This document shows positions 28,674 to 37,662 of a stretch of 64,000 bases of DNA, piece after piece. Made by a program: the position numbers and the translations under genes. Numbering within the stretch: position 1 is the first letter of the stretch; each line of letters starts with the position of its first letter. The notes under the pieces were generated by a model. That model had not been told where the DNA came from and did not search any database. It saw only the letters and a list, made by a program, of their open reading frames with translations. The DNA is from Trichomonas vaginalis G3 (Eukaryota; Parabasalia; Trichomonadida; Trichomonadidae), in contig NC_067205.1 in the NCBI RefSeq assembly GCF_026262505.1, positions 18,349,645 to 18,413,644 of the forward strand. The letters are read 5' to 3'.

Positions 28674-29532
28674 TTACAATACAGCTATTGTAGAGTTTAA
28701 CAATTGTGCTTCAATGTATAAACAATCTTTCCCATCTGGAGGTAAGAACACTGGGCACTTATGGTCATGAGTGGAGAACATGTCTATCCAAAACTCACGA
28801 TTGAAGCCAGTAAGCTTTATAATACTTAGGATTTGACAGTGGTGAAGTTCTTGTATGACCAATGAACTCATTTTCAACTCCCTTACTTAAGTTTGAATAT
28901 AATATAGCTTGCTTTCTATCCCAAATGCCAGGTGTTACAATCTTTGAAAATTCATTTTTCCTCGGAAGTATTGCATCATAATTGAAAACATTCTTGAAGT
29001 CTTCATTGGGTTCAGAGATTTGAAACCTTATACGTAATGGATTTTCTTTCTTTTTAGCGACTTCATTGAATGGTGAATATATAACAAACTGACAGTCATG
29101 AGTTCCATCTTCATTTTCATTAAATTCATAATGAAAGTCTATAAGTTGTGGCTGACTACCTTCTTCTTTCAGTTGTGCAAGAAACTCACGTAAAGGCTGT
29201 AAAGTTTGTACTTCAATATTGAACTTTTTCTCGAACATCTCATTAAATGAAATCATACATTGCAACAATGTTGTATCGTCTTTAAAGTATTTGTATATGT
29301 GAATGTTTTGGGCGCTTAAAGACTGTTCGTCATTTTCTATCTCGACTTGAAGTATAAAGTCAACCTTTCTGAAAGCACGTGTTATATACATAGATGTTAT
29401 GCCAATGTACTTCTCTTCATTTATGTTCACAATCCAGTCTGTTGGAAACTTAAACGTTACTCTGTTCCCCTTTATTTTGACGTCAGGGTTTTCACTACTG
29501 AACGCAACAGATAAAGGTATTTGTCTATACAT
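28674..29532 (-). pseudogene. Beta-rich capsid-type protein, A copy (broken)
   Basis: Same family as the complete 285-residue copy at 60430-61287; see that entry. Start MYRQIPLSVAFSSENPD, preceded by a TTTTTATCCAAACTAA leader. About one break. Confidence 0.6.
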
Positions 29533-29556
29533 TTAGTTTGGATAAAAATAAACCAT

Positions 29557-29829
29557 TTACTCTTTCTTTGCTTCAGCTTCCTTTGCTTTTTGTTCTTCCT
29601 TTGCTTTTGCTTCTTCTCTAGCTTTTTTCGCCAGCAAACGTGGGTTCTTCTGTCTTCCAGCAGCTAATGCAGCTAGTTGTTTTTCACTAAGTTTTCTCTT
29701 TGGTCTCTCTGGCTTTTGTTCTTGTTTTTGTTCCTTCAGTTCGGATAAAATTTGCTCACGAATTTCTTTCTTCAATGCTTCAACATCTATGACCCCTTGG
29801 GTCTTGTCCGTAGGGCTTGTCTGAGTCAT
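29557..29829 (-). CDS. Basic Lys/Ala/Glu-rich protein
   Basis: 90 residues from the ATG at 29829 (MTQTSPTDKTQG). The C-terminal two thirds are highly charged (RPKRKLSEKQLAALAAGRQK, then repeated KAKEEQKAKEAEAKKE), predicted to be one long helix. Its size and basic centre would suit a DNA-condensing core protein; this is inference. Leader TTTTTTATCTGCAGTCAA before the ATG is of the virion-gene type. Looks whole in A; B and C copies are broken. Confidence 0.5.
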   Translation of the reverse strand: MTQTSPTDKTQGVIDVEALKKEIREQILSELKEQKQEQKPERPKRKLSEKQLAALAAGRQKNPRLLAKKAREEAKAKEEQKAKEAEAKKE

Positions 29830-29874
29830 TTGACTGCAGATAAAAAACAAAATTAAAACTTTAACCGATGTAAA

Positions 29875-30309
29875 ATGAGCTTGTCAAAATCAGAGCGAGA
29901 GTCTATTATATTAAATGACGCAAGAGGAATACAACATCCTTTCTATTATGTAAGTCAGAGTAAAGATGGTAAAATATACGTAAGAAAAAGAAAGGTTCCA
30001 TTAGCGAATGCAGAGAGCGACAACATTAAGGTGCATGGCAAGGGTGAAGTCCACGAAGCCCATATAAAACCTTCTGTTCAAACTGAAAAGTCAATAGAAC
30101 CAGAAGAAAAGAAGCCAGATGTACTTTCAATAACGAACCAAGAGCTTATTGCAAAGTTCGTGAATTTCATTGAAAAACAAACCGAGTCAAAGAATCCTGA
30201 CCCGCCAGTGAAAGAAGTTGAGACAAAAGAGAATGTACAGTTCATTGAAAATGTCAAGAAACAACTTCCACCACGAATGCCAAGAAGAAGAGTGAGAATA
30301 ATGAAGTAA
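29875..30309 (+). CDS. 144-residue polar protein before the major capsid gene
   Basis: MSLSKSERESIILNDARGIQ, then a YYVSQSKDGKIYVRKRKV beta segment, a hairpin-derived stretch (KVHGKGEVHEAH), a Glu/Pro-rich linker, an amphipathic helix and a basic C-terminus (PPRMPRRRVRIMK). Divergent from the basic-protein gene and 27 bases before the major capsid ATG. Probable virion protein by position. Looks whole here; B and C copies are broken. Confidence 0.5.
   Translation: MSLSKSERESIILNDARGIQHPFYYVSQSKDGKIYVRKRKVPLANAESDNIKVHGKGEVHEAHIKPSVQTEKSIEPEEKKPDVLSITNQELIAKFVNFIEKQTESKNPDPPVKEVETKENVQFIENVKKQLPPRMPRRRVRIMK
30031..30062. repeat. Degenerate paired hairpin inside a gene
   Basis: The place corresponds to the perfect pair at 42306-42331 in element B; here the two stems are partly eroded but the frame is kept. 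Confidence 0.6.
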
Positions 30310-30336
30310 ATAGATATTTTTATCCGAAGTAAATAC

Positions 30337-31804
30337 ATGCAGAACGAACAGTTAAACGAATTTACTCCAGCAGAGCATATTCATCAGATTCGCTCATATT
30401 TCGATATCATAGACAATGCAGTTCAAATTGGTGACACTAATAGAAAATATTCTGACGCAAAGATTCCATCACAACCTGGAACTGCTAAAGATAACACATG
30501 GGTAACATTCAATCTCTCACCTCCTGGTGAAAATATGTTGGACCTTTACAATACATTCATTACGTATAAAATGGAAGGTCAATTTATTGTAGATAAAGAA
30601 ATTGGTTCAGGTTCCAATAAAACAAACCCACCAGGATTTTGGATTGGTTTCGATGACGCTTTCTATGCAGTTGCTGGATATCAAATCCTTGCAAATGGTC
30701 GTATCGTATATTCTCAAGACAACGCAAGAGAAGAAGCATATATAACTTCAAACTCACAAACTACCGAACAAATAAAGAAAGTAGATGTTTTCTCAAAGAC
30801 TCGACATGAAGATGTATGGAGTCATTCGGGAACATGCAGAACAGGACAAATTGTTAGTGGTCCAATTACAGCAGGAAAATCATTTGATTTTAAGCTTCGT
30901 TTAAGAATTCCTGTTAGAAGATTCCTTCCATTAGAAGCTATTCGATTTATTCCAGCTTTTGCAGGAAACATTCAGCTTAAAGTAAAGTTCAGTAGCGACG
31001 CCTTACAATGCACATCTATATCTGTAAATGATATCATTGCTTTCAATCCAACTCTTAAAGTTGCATTTGCTTCAGATTCAAATCCACCGACAAATAAATT
31101 TGTTCCATGGAATGAACCATTCACTATGATAACGAAGGCAGTAGAAGCTAGTGGAACAGTTACTATTACAACTGTAACCCAGCAACTATTTCGAACAAAG
31201 ATGGATTTTAATGAATGTTTCATTCATCCAAAGTCATTCTCTTTAGACCCTAACATTTATACAGAACTTGTAGAACATTATACAAACGAGGCTTTATGTT
31301 TTCCTGTTAAAGTTATGGATTGGATTCCTATGGACGGTTCATTCTCAAAGAATACAGATAGTTCAAGTGCAACATTTACAGCAGCTTATACGCCTATTAA
31401 TGTTAAAAGTATTTGGGCACTATTTAGAAAGAAAGACAACTATTATGTTAATTTTGAGAACCCTAAGTTTAAATATCTTCAGCTTTCCATGGGAGCTTAT
31501 GGAAATATGCCTGCAGAACCTGAAAAATCATATGGACCTGTATATTTATGAAATGGTTGCGAACGCCTGCAATACAAACAATGATATGATAGGATTTAAT
31601 GAAGATGTTATGAGGTCATTGTGTGGATGATGGTAGTGTGGAACATAAATGGGATAGCTATGACAACACACATTTCTTATGTGGTTTTCCAACAGAAGTG
31701 GACTTTTGCTTCCAGCAAGGTCAAACATCTACTGCTCCAATAACATACAAATTGTCTGTTAAAGGACCTATTGAACTAGCAACTGAAAATTACCAAAGCC
31801 ACTT
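30337..31804 (+). pseudogene. Major capsid protein candidate, A copy (broken, runs into gap)
   Basis: Same protein as the whole 524-residue copies at 40457-42031 and 62092-63666. The leader TTTTTATCCGAAGTAAATAC precedes the ATG. Broken, about two breaks, and cut by the assembly gap. Confidence 0.75.
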
Positions 31805-31904
31805 NNNNNNNNNNNNNNNNNNNNNNNNNNNNNNNNNNNNNNNNNNNNNNNNNNNNNNNNNNNNNNNNNNNNNNNNNNNNNNNNNNNNNNNNNNNNNNNN
31901 NNNN
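31805..31904. other. Assembly gap (100 N)
   Basis: Exactly 100 undetermined bases, a conventional placeholder. Sequence to the right does not continue element A: the small genes and TIR that follow the capsid gene in element B are absent, so the two sides need not be adjacent in the genome. Confidence 0.95.
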
Positions 31905-31964
31905 CGGCGTCATAGGCACTTTGAACTGCCTTCGTTGCTGCATCTGTTTTTCGTCATATTTGTG

Positions 31965-32672
31965 CTACTTCTTTAACTCTTTGTCGAAACCTTCAGACTT
32001 CAGTTTCTTTCCAGATGAGAAGTCGTTCACTTGTTTCACCTTACTATGAAGAGCTTCGAAGGCGTTCTTAAAGTCAGCATTTGTTAAAGCTTCATTTGAA
32101 CTGTCTTCATCCGCTTGTATTTTTGTCCTTATTGACCCTATAAGTTGGGCTGCTTTAGCGTTGGCTTGGGCATCTAACCAGTCATTGTTAGCTTTTATAT
32201 ATTCTGCGCTTTTCATTGCCTTTTGCATGGCTGCGTCGTTATTTTTACTTTCTTGTGCTAAGTTTTCATACTGTACGGTTTGGTTTTGCAACTGTAAAAG
32301 TTTTTCTGCCTTTACATTTGCTTCAACTTCTTTTTTATACTCATCGCTATCCATATATGTCTTCAGGGCTTTTTGTTTTATCTCTTCATCTTTCAGTACT
32401 TTATATTGAGTAGTATGGTTTTTCAAATTTATAACATCTTGTTCCATTTTTGCTACTTCTGCTGCTTTTTCTGACACTTTTTTCGCATATTCCTCTGTAC
32501 TTAGTTCTTTCAGTTGTTCTTCTTTCTTCTTTTTCTCTACGTTTAACTCATTGAGTTTCTTTGTGTGTCTGTCATATTCTAGTTTCTTTTCGTTTTCACT
32601 TATTTGCTTCTGTATGTCTATGTTTGACTTTTTGACATCTGTTATTTGATTTTTGAGTGAACTCAAATTCAT
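31965..32672 (-). CDS. Long coiled-coil protein, function unknown
   Basis: 235 residues, almost entirely helical and charged (LKNQITDVKKSNIDIQKQIS; KKKKEEQLKELSTEEYAKKV). Imperfect repeats of the form YKVLKDEEIKQKAL and YENLAQESKNNDAAM suggest internal duplication. Its start overlaps the stop of the next upstream minus-strand gene by four bases, a compact layout like that in the Polintons. It could belong to another virus-like element; origin unresolved. Confidence 0.55.
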   Translation of the reverse strand: MNLSSLKNQITDVKKSNIDIQKQISENEKKLEYDRHTKKLNELNVEKKKKEEQLKELSTEEYAKKVSEKAAEVAKMEQDVINLKNHTTQYKVLKDEEIKQKALKTYMDSDEYKKEVEANVKAEKLLQLQNQTVQYENLAQESKNNDAAMQKAMKSAEYIKANNDWLDAQANAKAAQLIGSIRTKIQADEDSSNEALTNADFKNAFEALHSKVKQVNDFSSGKKLKSEGFDKELKK

Positions 32673-32884
32673 TTGACTTTGAGGGTTATAGCTGTTCCGT
32701 CTGCAGCTCCACCATAGCCTGCCATTTTCGCTAAAAGTGCCGCTCTTAAACCTCCACTCTGTGCACCAACAACTCGGTTTAAAAGCATAGGATTGCTTGA
32801 CATTTGTTGCAACATAGTGGGGTCATTCAGCATTTGTTGTTGCAACTGTTGTTGTGGTGTCAGTTTTACTATTGGATGTTTCAA
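32669..32884 (-). CDS. Small Gln/Met/Ala-rich protein
   Basis: About 70 codons (TPQQQLQQQMLNDPTMLQQM, then GGLRAALLAKMAGYGGAADG). Overlaps the coiled-coil gene start. The 5' end is not settled; a short basic open frame with an ATG (MPRKLRKNIRKRKS) overlaps it at 32823-32927. Likely part of the same compact, possibly virus-like block. Confidence 0.4.
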   Translation of the reverse strand: MKHPIVKLTPQQQLQQQMLNDPTMLQQMSSNPMLLNRVVGAQSGGLRAALLAKMAGYGGAADGTAITLKVK

Positions 32885-33169
32885 TGCTCTTCCTCTTACG
32901 TATATTCTTACGTAGCTTACGTGGCATTTTAAGTGAAGTTAAAAAGCGGTTTTTGACAGATGTTTATATGACACTTTTTGTTCAGCACAAAAAACTACTC
33001 GGTCAAAGTGTTGTCAGTTTTGTAAAATAACCGTCCTATCTCATTCTATAAGGGGAAAAGGCTTCTCAAAGTATACTTCCTTGGAACGCCTGTAACTTTT
33101 CCTGTAGCGACGATAGACCCTTACTTGTCCGGACAAAGTTATACTATTTTGAGTGCTCTACAAAAAAGT

Positions 33170-33343
33170 CAACGGCGACGACTCTCAAAAACCGTTGTGT
33201 AAAAAGTTTTACCGTTGGACAAAAAAGTATATATAGAAAACAAAAAACGTTTATAGTTCATTCAATATTTGAGATGGAACGGTTTGCCAACGGTAACTAT
33301 TAAATAAAATAAAAAAATAGGGGGTTACCGTTGACGAAAACGG
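33170..33343. promoter_or_regulatory. Cluster of Myb-type sites (AACGG/CCGTT)
   Basis: Seven AACGG cores on either strand: 33170-33175, 33192-33197, 33212-33217, 33278-33282, 33288-33293, 33328-33333 and 33338-33343, several as close pairs. T. vaginalis has a large Myb family binding related elements. They precede the acidic protein gene at 33397. The rest of 32930-33390 has no gene. Confidence 0.5.
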
Positions 33344-33383
33344 TTTATTTTAAACTTTTCTATGAGTAGTCCGAAAAAACAGT

Positions 33384-33388
33384 TCATT
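33384..33388 (+). promoter_or_regulatory. Initiator (TCATT)
   Basis: TCATT matches the trichomonad initiator TCAYW; the A is 11 bases before the ATG at 33397, the standard short leader. This points to host-type transcription of this gene. Confidence 0.6.
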
Positions 33389-33396
33389 TTTGTCTA

Positions 33397-34542
33397 ATGG
33401 AAGACCACAGTAGTAGCATGACTGACAATTCTTTACAAAAGCTCTTTAAAGGTCAAACACTTATATCTTCATACTTTACTAGTATGTCCAAAGAGGTTAC
33501 ACAGGTTTCAGTCCAATCAGACTCCAATCAGACACAAATTGAAGCTCAAATTCAACCAAAAGAAACTGCCGAAGTCGAACAAACTACAGAAGCTCAAGTT
33601 GTTTCAGTCCAATCAGACTCCAATCAGACACAAATTGAAGCTCAAATTCAACCAAAAGAAACTGCCGAAGTCGAACAAACTACAGAAGCTCAAGTTGTTT
33701 CAGTCCAATCAGACTCCAATCAGACACAAATTGAAGCTCAAATTCAACCAAAAACTTACACTCCTACAGAACCAGAAGGTGTCTTCTCATTCTCAACAAC
33801 AGAAGCAAGATATAGAAGACTCATTGCAGATTATCCAAACAATTTGTCCTTAACAGACAACAATGACTATGATAGATATTTCAAAAGTATAATAAAACCA
33901 GTCGAAACATTAGAAAACAAAGTTCAAAACCCGACAGTAATGGTTGACTTTTTCTTGTCGAATTTGCCTTATGTTTCAACTATGATATCTCTTCAAGCAA
34001 TTGACGAATTCATTCTTTGCTGTGAACCAAACTTAAGAGAACAGCTATATGAAACACTCAAAGACTTTCGCCCTTATCCTTTAACTTACAATTGGAAAGA
34101 AGATGAAAACAAACACGGTTCTTTCTCCTGGAATCTTTCCATTGTTGCTCCAGCTGGTGTAGCTGCACATCCATTCGAAATATATCCAAAATTGCATTAC
34201 GAAAACAATATGCATATTATCACAACAGCCGCTTTAGATATTCCTGAACGGATACCAGATGGAGAAGAAGTTTCAATAATATCTGTTCAAGCAAACCGAG
34301 TTGCAATGCCACTTACAGTATGCAATTTCACTCACTCAAGCAGACAATTCTATCAAAATCTTGAGTTCGTTTTTACTGGCACAGCCAAAATGCTTCTCAA
34401 AAAACCAGAACAAACCAAAATAACCATCTTCTTATCTGGTTATTGTGAAGATGAAGACAATTCGGACGAAGAAGAAGAAGAGGAGGAAACAAGCGAAGAC
34501 TCAGACGATATCCAGTTCATTTCCATCCATAAAAAACATTAA
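33397..34542 (+). CDS. Nucleoplasmin-like acidic protein with PIP-box-like motif and 32-residue repeats
   Basis: 381 residues. Residues 20-27, QTLISSYF, fit the PCNA-binding PIP box (Q-x-x-I-x-x-aromatic-aromatic), close to the N-terminus as in many replication proteins. Residues 37-117 are a 32-residue unit (VSVQSDSNQTQIEAQIQ and so on) repeated 2.6 times, identical at DNA level (96-bp unit). A globular region follows. From about 240 the sequence resembles the nucleoplasmin-like fold of histone chaperones and FKBP N-termini: FSWNLSIVAPAG, MHIITTAALDIPER, GEEVSIISVQANRVAMPL, IFLSGYCEDEDN, then an acidic tail (about 352-372). A PCNA-linked histone chaperone would act in chromatin assembly. The domain call is by eye and needs a structure search. 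Upstream Myb sites and initiator suggest a host-type promoter. Confidence 0.55.
   Translation: MEDHSSSMTDNSLQKLFKGQTLISSYFTSMSKEVTQVSVQSDSNQTQIEAQIQPKETAEVEQTTEAQVVSVQSDSNQTQIEAQIQPKETAEVEQTTEAQVVSVQSDSNQTQIEAQIQPKTYTPTEPEGVFSFSTTEARYRRLIADYPNNLSLTDNNDYDRYFKSIIKPVETLENKVQNPTVMVDFFLSNLPYVSTMISLQAIDEFILCCEPNLREQLYETLKDFRPYPLTYNWKEDENKHGSFSWNLSIVAPAGVAAHPFEIYPKLHYENNMHIITTAALDIPERIPDGEEVSIISVQANRVAMPLTVCNFTHSSRQFYQNLEFVFTGTAKMLLKKPEQTKITIFLSGYCEDEDNSDEEEEEEETSEDSDDIQFISIHKKH
33504..33750 (+). repeat. 96-bp coding tandem repeat, about 2.6 copies
   Basis: Units start at about 33505, 33601 and 33697 and look identical at DNA level, so the expansion is recent. Confidence 0.85.
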
Positions 34543-34588
34543 AGCAAACATTTCAGAATAAAAATTTTAATTTTAATCTAAACATCTC

Positions 34589-34648
34589 GGGCTAGAAGGC
34601 ACGAAGTGCCTGGAAGCCCCACTACCTTTTTTTTTTTTTTTTTTTTTT
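34589..34648 (+). terminator. GC hairpin followed by a long T run
   Basis: GGGCT (34589-34593), inner stem AGGCAC-GAA-GTGCCT (34597-34611), then AGCCC (34615-34619), and after eight bases a run of about 22 T to 34648. It lies 45 bases after the acidic-protein stop. It looks like an intrinsic terminator, which nuclear Pol II genes do not use, so a role is uncertain; the T run alone would stop Pol III. Confidence 0.4.
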
Positions 34649-34709
34649 GATTTAATTATAATTAGGAAAAAGTTAGTTTTGAGAGTACTTTTCATAGGCA
34701 TATAGAATG

Positions 34710-35630
34710 AAATCTTCTGAAAAATAATATCACATAAACTCATATTATTTTCTAATATATAACTATTTTATATAAAAATCAAATTCAATGATCTTAAAAG
34801 CGAAGGATAAACCTCAAAATTTACGAATATAATGCGTGGGAATATAATGCTTATCTATCATAAAACCATATGAAATATCAATTTTTGCTTTACGCCTAAT
34901 TTTTGACGACAATTAGCAAAAAATGTTAAATGTTAACACTCAGTCCATTTGAATATGAAAAATAAAATTGACTTTGATTAAATGTTTTTATTTATCATGC
35001 AATTCTTCTTGCGACCAAAGATTTGAATAAAAGTTCAAAAAATAAGATAGCTTAAAAAATAATATACGGTAGTGTTTACTAATAGATGAATAGTATATAA
35101 ATTCTATTAAAATGGATTTGATCCAAAAAAATATATAAAATTTGATCATAAATAAAATCGTTTTAAATTACTTCTTCATTTAAATTATAACAATTATTTT
35201 TGGTTTTATATTTTTTGGATCAAATCCATTTTAATAGAATTTATATACTATTCATCTATTAGTAAACACTACCGTATATTATTTTTAAGCTATCTTATTT
35301 TTTGAACTTTTATTCAAATCTTTGGTCGCAAGAAGAATTGCATGATAAATAAAAACATTTAATCAAAGTCTATTTTATTTTTCATATTCAAATGGACTGA
35401 GTGTTAACATTTAACATTTTTTGCTAATTGTCGTCAAAAATTAGGCGTAAAGCAAAAATTGATATTTCATATGGTTTTATGATAGATAAGCATTATATTC
35501 CCACGCATTATATTCGTAAATTTTGAGGTTTATCCTTCGCTTTTAAGATCATTGAATTTGATTTTTATATAAAATAGTTATATATTAGAAAATAATATGA
35601 GTTTATGTGATATTATTTTTCAGAAGATTT
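34710..35630. repeat. Near-perfect 0.9-kb inverted repeat (foldback)
   Basis: Left arm 34710-35140, right arm 35204-35630, about 430 bp each, spacer about 63 bp. I counted only a handful of differences (a few one-base length differences in A runs and a substitution), so the arms are roughly 99 percent identical. No coding capacity. No obvious target duplication at the ends. Either a foldback-type element or a recent inverted duplication. Confidence 0.9.
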
Positions 35631-35639
35631 TGTGTTCTT

Positions 35640-36446
35640 CTTCAAAATTTTTTTTTTTTATTAAAAAGAATCTTCACAAAATACACATTTACTTTAATTA
35701 ATATTTAAAAACGTGCTCTATCAAAAGTTCCAAAAATTCAATATTTTAGCTTTTCTGAGGTGTCACTTTTGATGAATTTCTGTTTACAACAAATATACTA
35801 GTTTAGGTGGTATAATTTTTTTCGATAAATTTGAGAGTATGTACGTTTAGGGCATCAAAAGTGTTAATTCGCTCAGCGAAAGCTGAGCTAGCTTCGTTCT
35901 CGAAAAAATAGGGAAGGAGTGAAAGAGAGTGATACAGATGTTGACACATTCATATCATTTCAACAAATTTTGATCAAATTGAAATGCAATGAAATTCAAT
36001 TCACTTCATATCCTTCAGTCAGTACATTGACATCCTTCTACATCACAATGATAACTCGTGCATCAATAGTTCTACAACTAACTCAGAAAAAACAAGATTT
36101 TTACTTCCAGCTTACAGCTTTTAAAAAGTTTCGATGATAAAAATCACTCTACTCTTGTTTATCGATATGTTGTGATAGTAGGTAAACGTATTCTTATCGA
36201 TATTAATAAAAATATTTTTACGAAAATCTGAACCAATTACAGAGTTATTCATAAAGTTTATGATAACTGTAATTACTTCATCTTTGTTTAATATTTGAAT
36301 GAGAAAGGGACAGACTAGCCCATTGTCACTTTTTAATTTAGCAAATGAACGCTTATGGAGTGGAGTTTTTGGGTAAATCTGATTTGCTTATAAATGAAAT
36401 AAAATCAAAAGAAACCATATTGGCATTATATTATGCAAAAATAAAT
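35640..36446. other. Intergenic with a tetraloop hairpin
   Basis: Mostly AT-rich. GCTCAGC-GAAA-GCTGAGC (35871-35888) is a 7-bp hairpin with a GNRA-type loop. A 72-codon open frame at 35919-36137 has no supporting features. Confidence 0.4.
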
Positions 36447-37504
36447 GATCTTATTTAGTACTTTTAAAGTTAATTTCAGAAAAAATTTGACACAATGGTA
36501 TCCGGCACATACAAGTGGTGTACAACCAAAATATAAGTTGGTTTAAACATATATTGCTATATCTCATGATCTTACTTAGTACTTTTAAAGTTAATTTCAG
36601 AAAAAAATTTGACACAATGGTATCCGGCACATACAAGTGGTGTACAACCAAAATATAAGTTGGTTTAAACATATATTGCTATATCTCATGATCTTACTTA
36701 GTACTTTTAAAGTTAATTTCAGAAAAAATTTGACACACATGGTATCCGGCACATACAAGTGGTGTACAACCAAAATATAAGTTGGTTTAAACATATATTG
36801 CTATATCTCATGATCTTACTTAGTACTTTTAAAGTTAATTTCAGAAAAAATTTGACACAATGGTATCCGGCACATACAAGTGGTGTACAACCAAAATATA
36901 AGTTGGTTTAAACATATATTGCTATATCTCATGATCTTACTTAGTACTTTTAAAGTTAATTTCAGAAAAAATTTGACACAATGGTATCCGGCACATACAA
37001 GTGGTGTACAACCAAAATATAAGTTGGTTTAAACATATATTGCTATATCTCATGATCTTACTTAGTACTTTTAAAGTTAATTTCAGAAAAAATTTGACAC
37101 AATGGTATCCGGCACATACAAGTGGTGTACAACCAAAATATAAGTTGGTTTAAACATATATTGCTATATCTCATGATCTTACTTAGTACTTTTAAAGTTA
37201 ATTTCAGAAAAAATTTGACACAATGGTATCCGGCACATACAAGTGGTGTACAACCAAAATATAAGTTGGTTTAAACATATATTGCTATATCTCATGATCT
37301 TACTTAGTACTTTTAAAGTTAATTTCAGAAAAAATTTGACACAATGGTATCCGGCACATACAAGTGGTGTACAACCAAAATATAAGTTGGTTTAAACATA
37401 TATTGCTATATCTCATGATCTTACTTAGTACTTTTAAAGTTAATTTCAGAAAAAATTTGACACAATGGTATCCGGCACATACAAGTGGTGTACAACCAAA
37501 ATTT
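36447..37504. repeat. Satellite-like tandem array, 120-121-bp unit, about 8.8 copies
   Basis: The landmark TTAGTACTTTTAAAGTTAAT recurs every 120-121 bases from 36453; the last unit ends within ACAACCAAAAT at about 37502. Units differ by only a few bases (an extra A or CA near TTTGACACA). Each carries GGTATCCGGCACATACAAG. It lies 160 bases upstream of the Mutator-like transposase and might be that element's end. Confidence 0.92.
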
Positions 37505-37662
37505 CATATCCCTAGTTTTACATTTATGTTTAGTTTTATTTCACCTAATTTTCAAAGATCATAATTGAATTAGATGGCCAAGCTATTCAAAACACGACCA
37601 AGCTTATCAAAATAAGACCAATATATTCAAAATTCTTTATTCTTTCAAATCATTTCATTTTA

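Larger units (their letters stand above)
8997..31804 (+). mobile_element. Maverick/Polinton element A (left TIR to assembly gap)
   Basis: A virus-like element of the Polinton family, recognised from the combination of family B DNA polymerase, retroviral-type integrase, packaging ATPase and capsid-like genes between terminal inverted repeats. The left tip (AGTTAGTA) is at 8997; the right end is not seen because the sequence runs into a gap inside the major capsid gene. It has about 24 genes in both orientations, packed with overlaps of a few bases. It is broken in roughly ten places plus one 1.6-kb insertion (20369-21960). Near-identity with element C indicates a young copy. Confidence 0.93.

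Noticed and set aside
30972-31223. Antisense open frame in the capsid gene, repeated at 41145 and 62727
   Set aside because: It is a mirror of conserved capsid codons; there is no leader box and its variation follows the sense frame.
8997-31804. An adenain-type cysteine protease gene
   Set aside because: I looked for a His...Asp/Glu...Gln...Cys pattern among the small genes and found nothing convincing.
31623-31976. Open frame across the gap
   Set aside because: It is held open only by undetermined bases.
35919-36137. 72-codon open frame
   Set aside because: No domain, no initiator, no conservation to appeal to.
36451-36794. Minus-strand open frames in the satellite (FKPTYILVVHHLYVPD)
   Set aside because: They simply read through satellite units and have no start context or domain.
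36447-37504. Possible CRISPR-like array
   Set aside because: The whole 120-bp unit repeats without unique spacers, and the context is a eukaryote.
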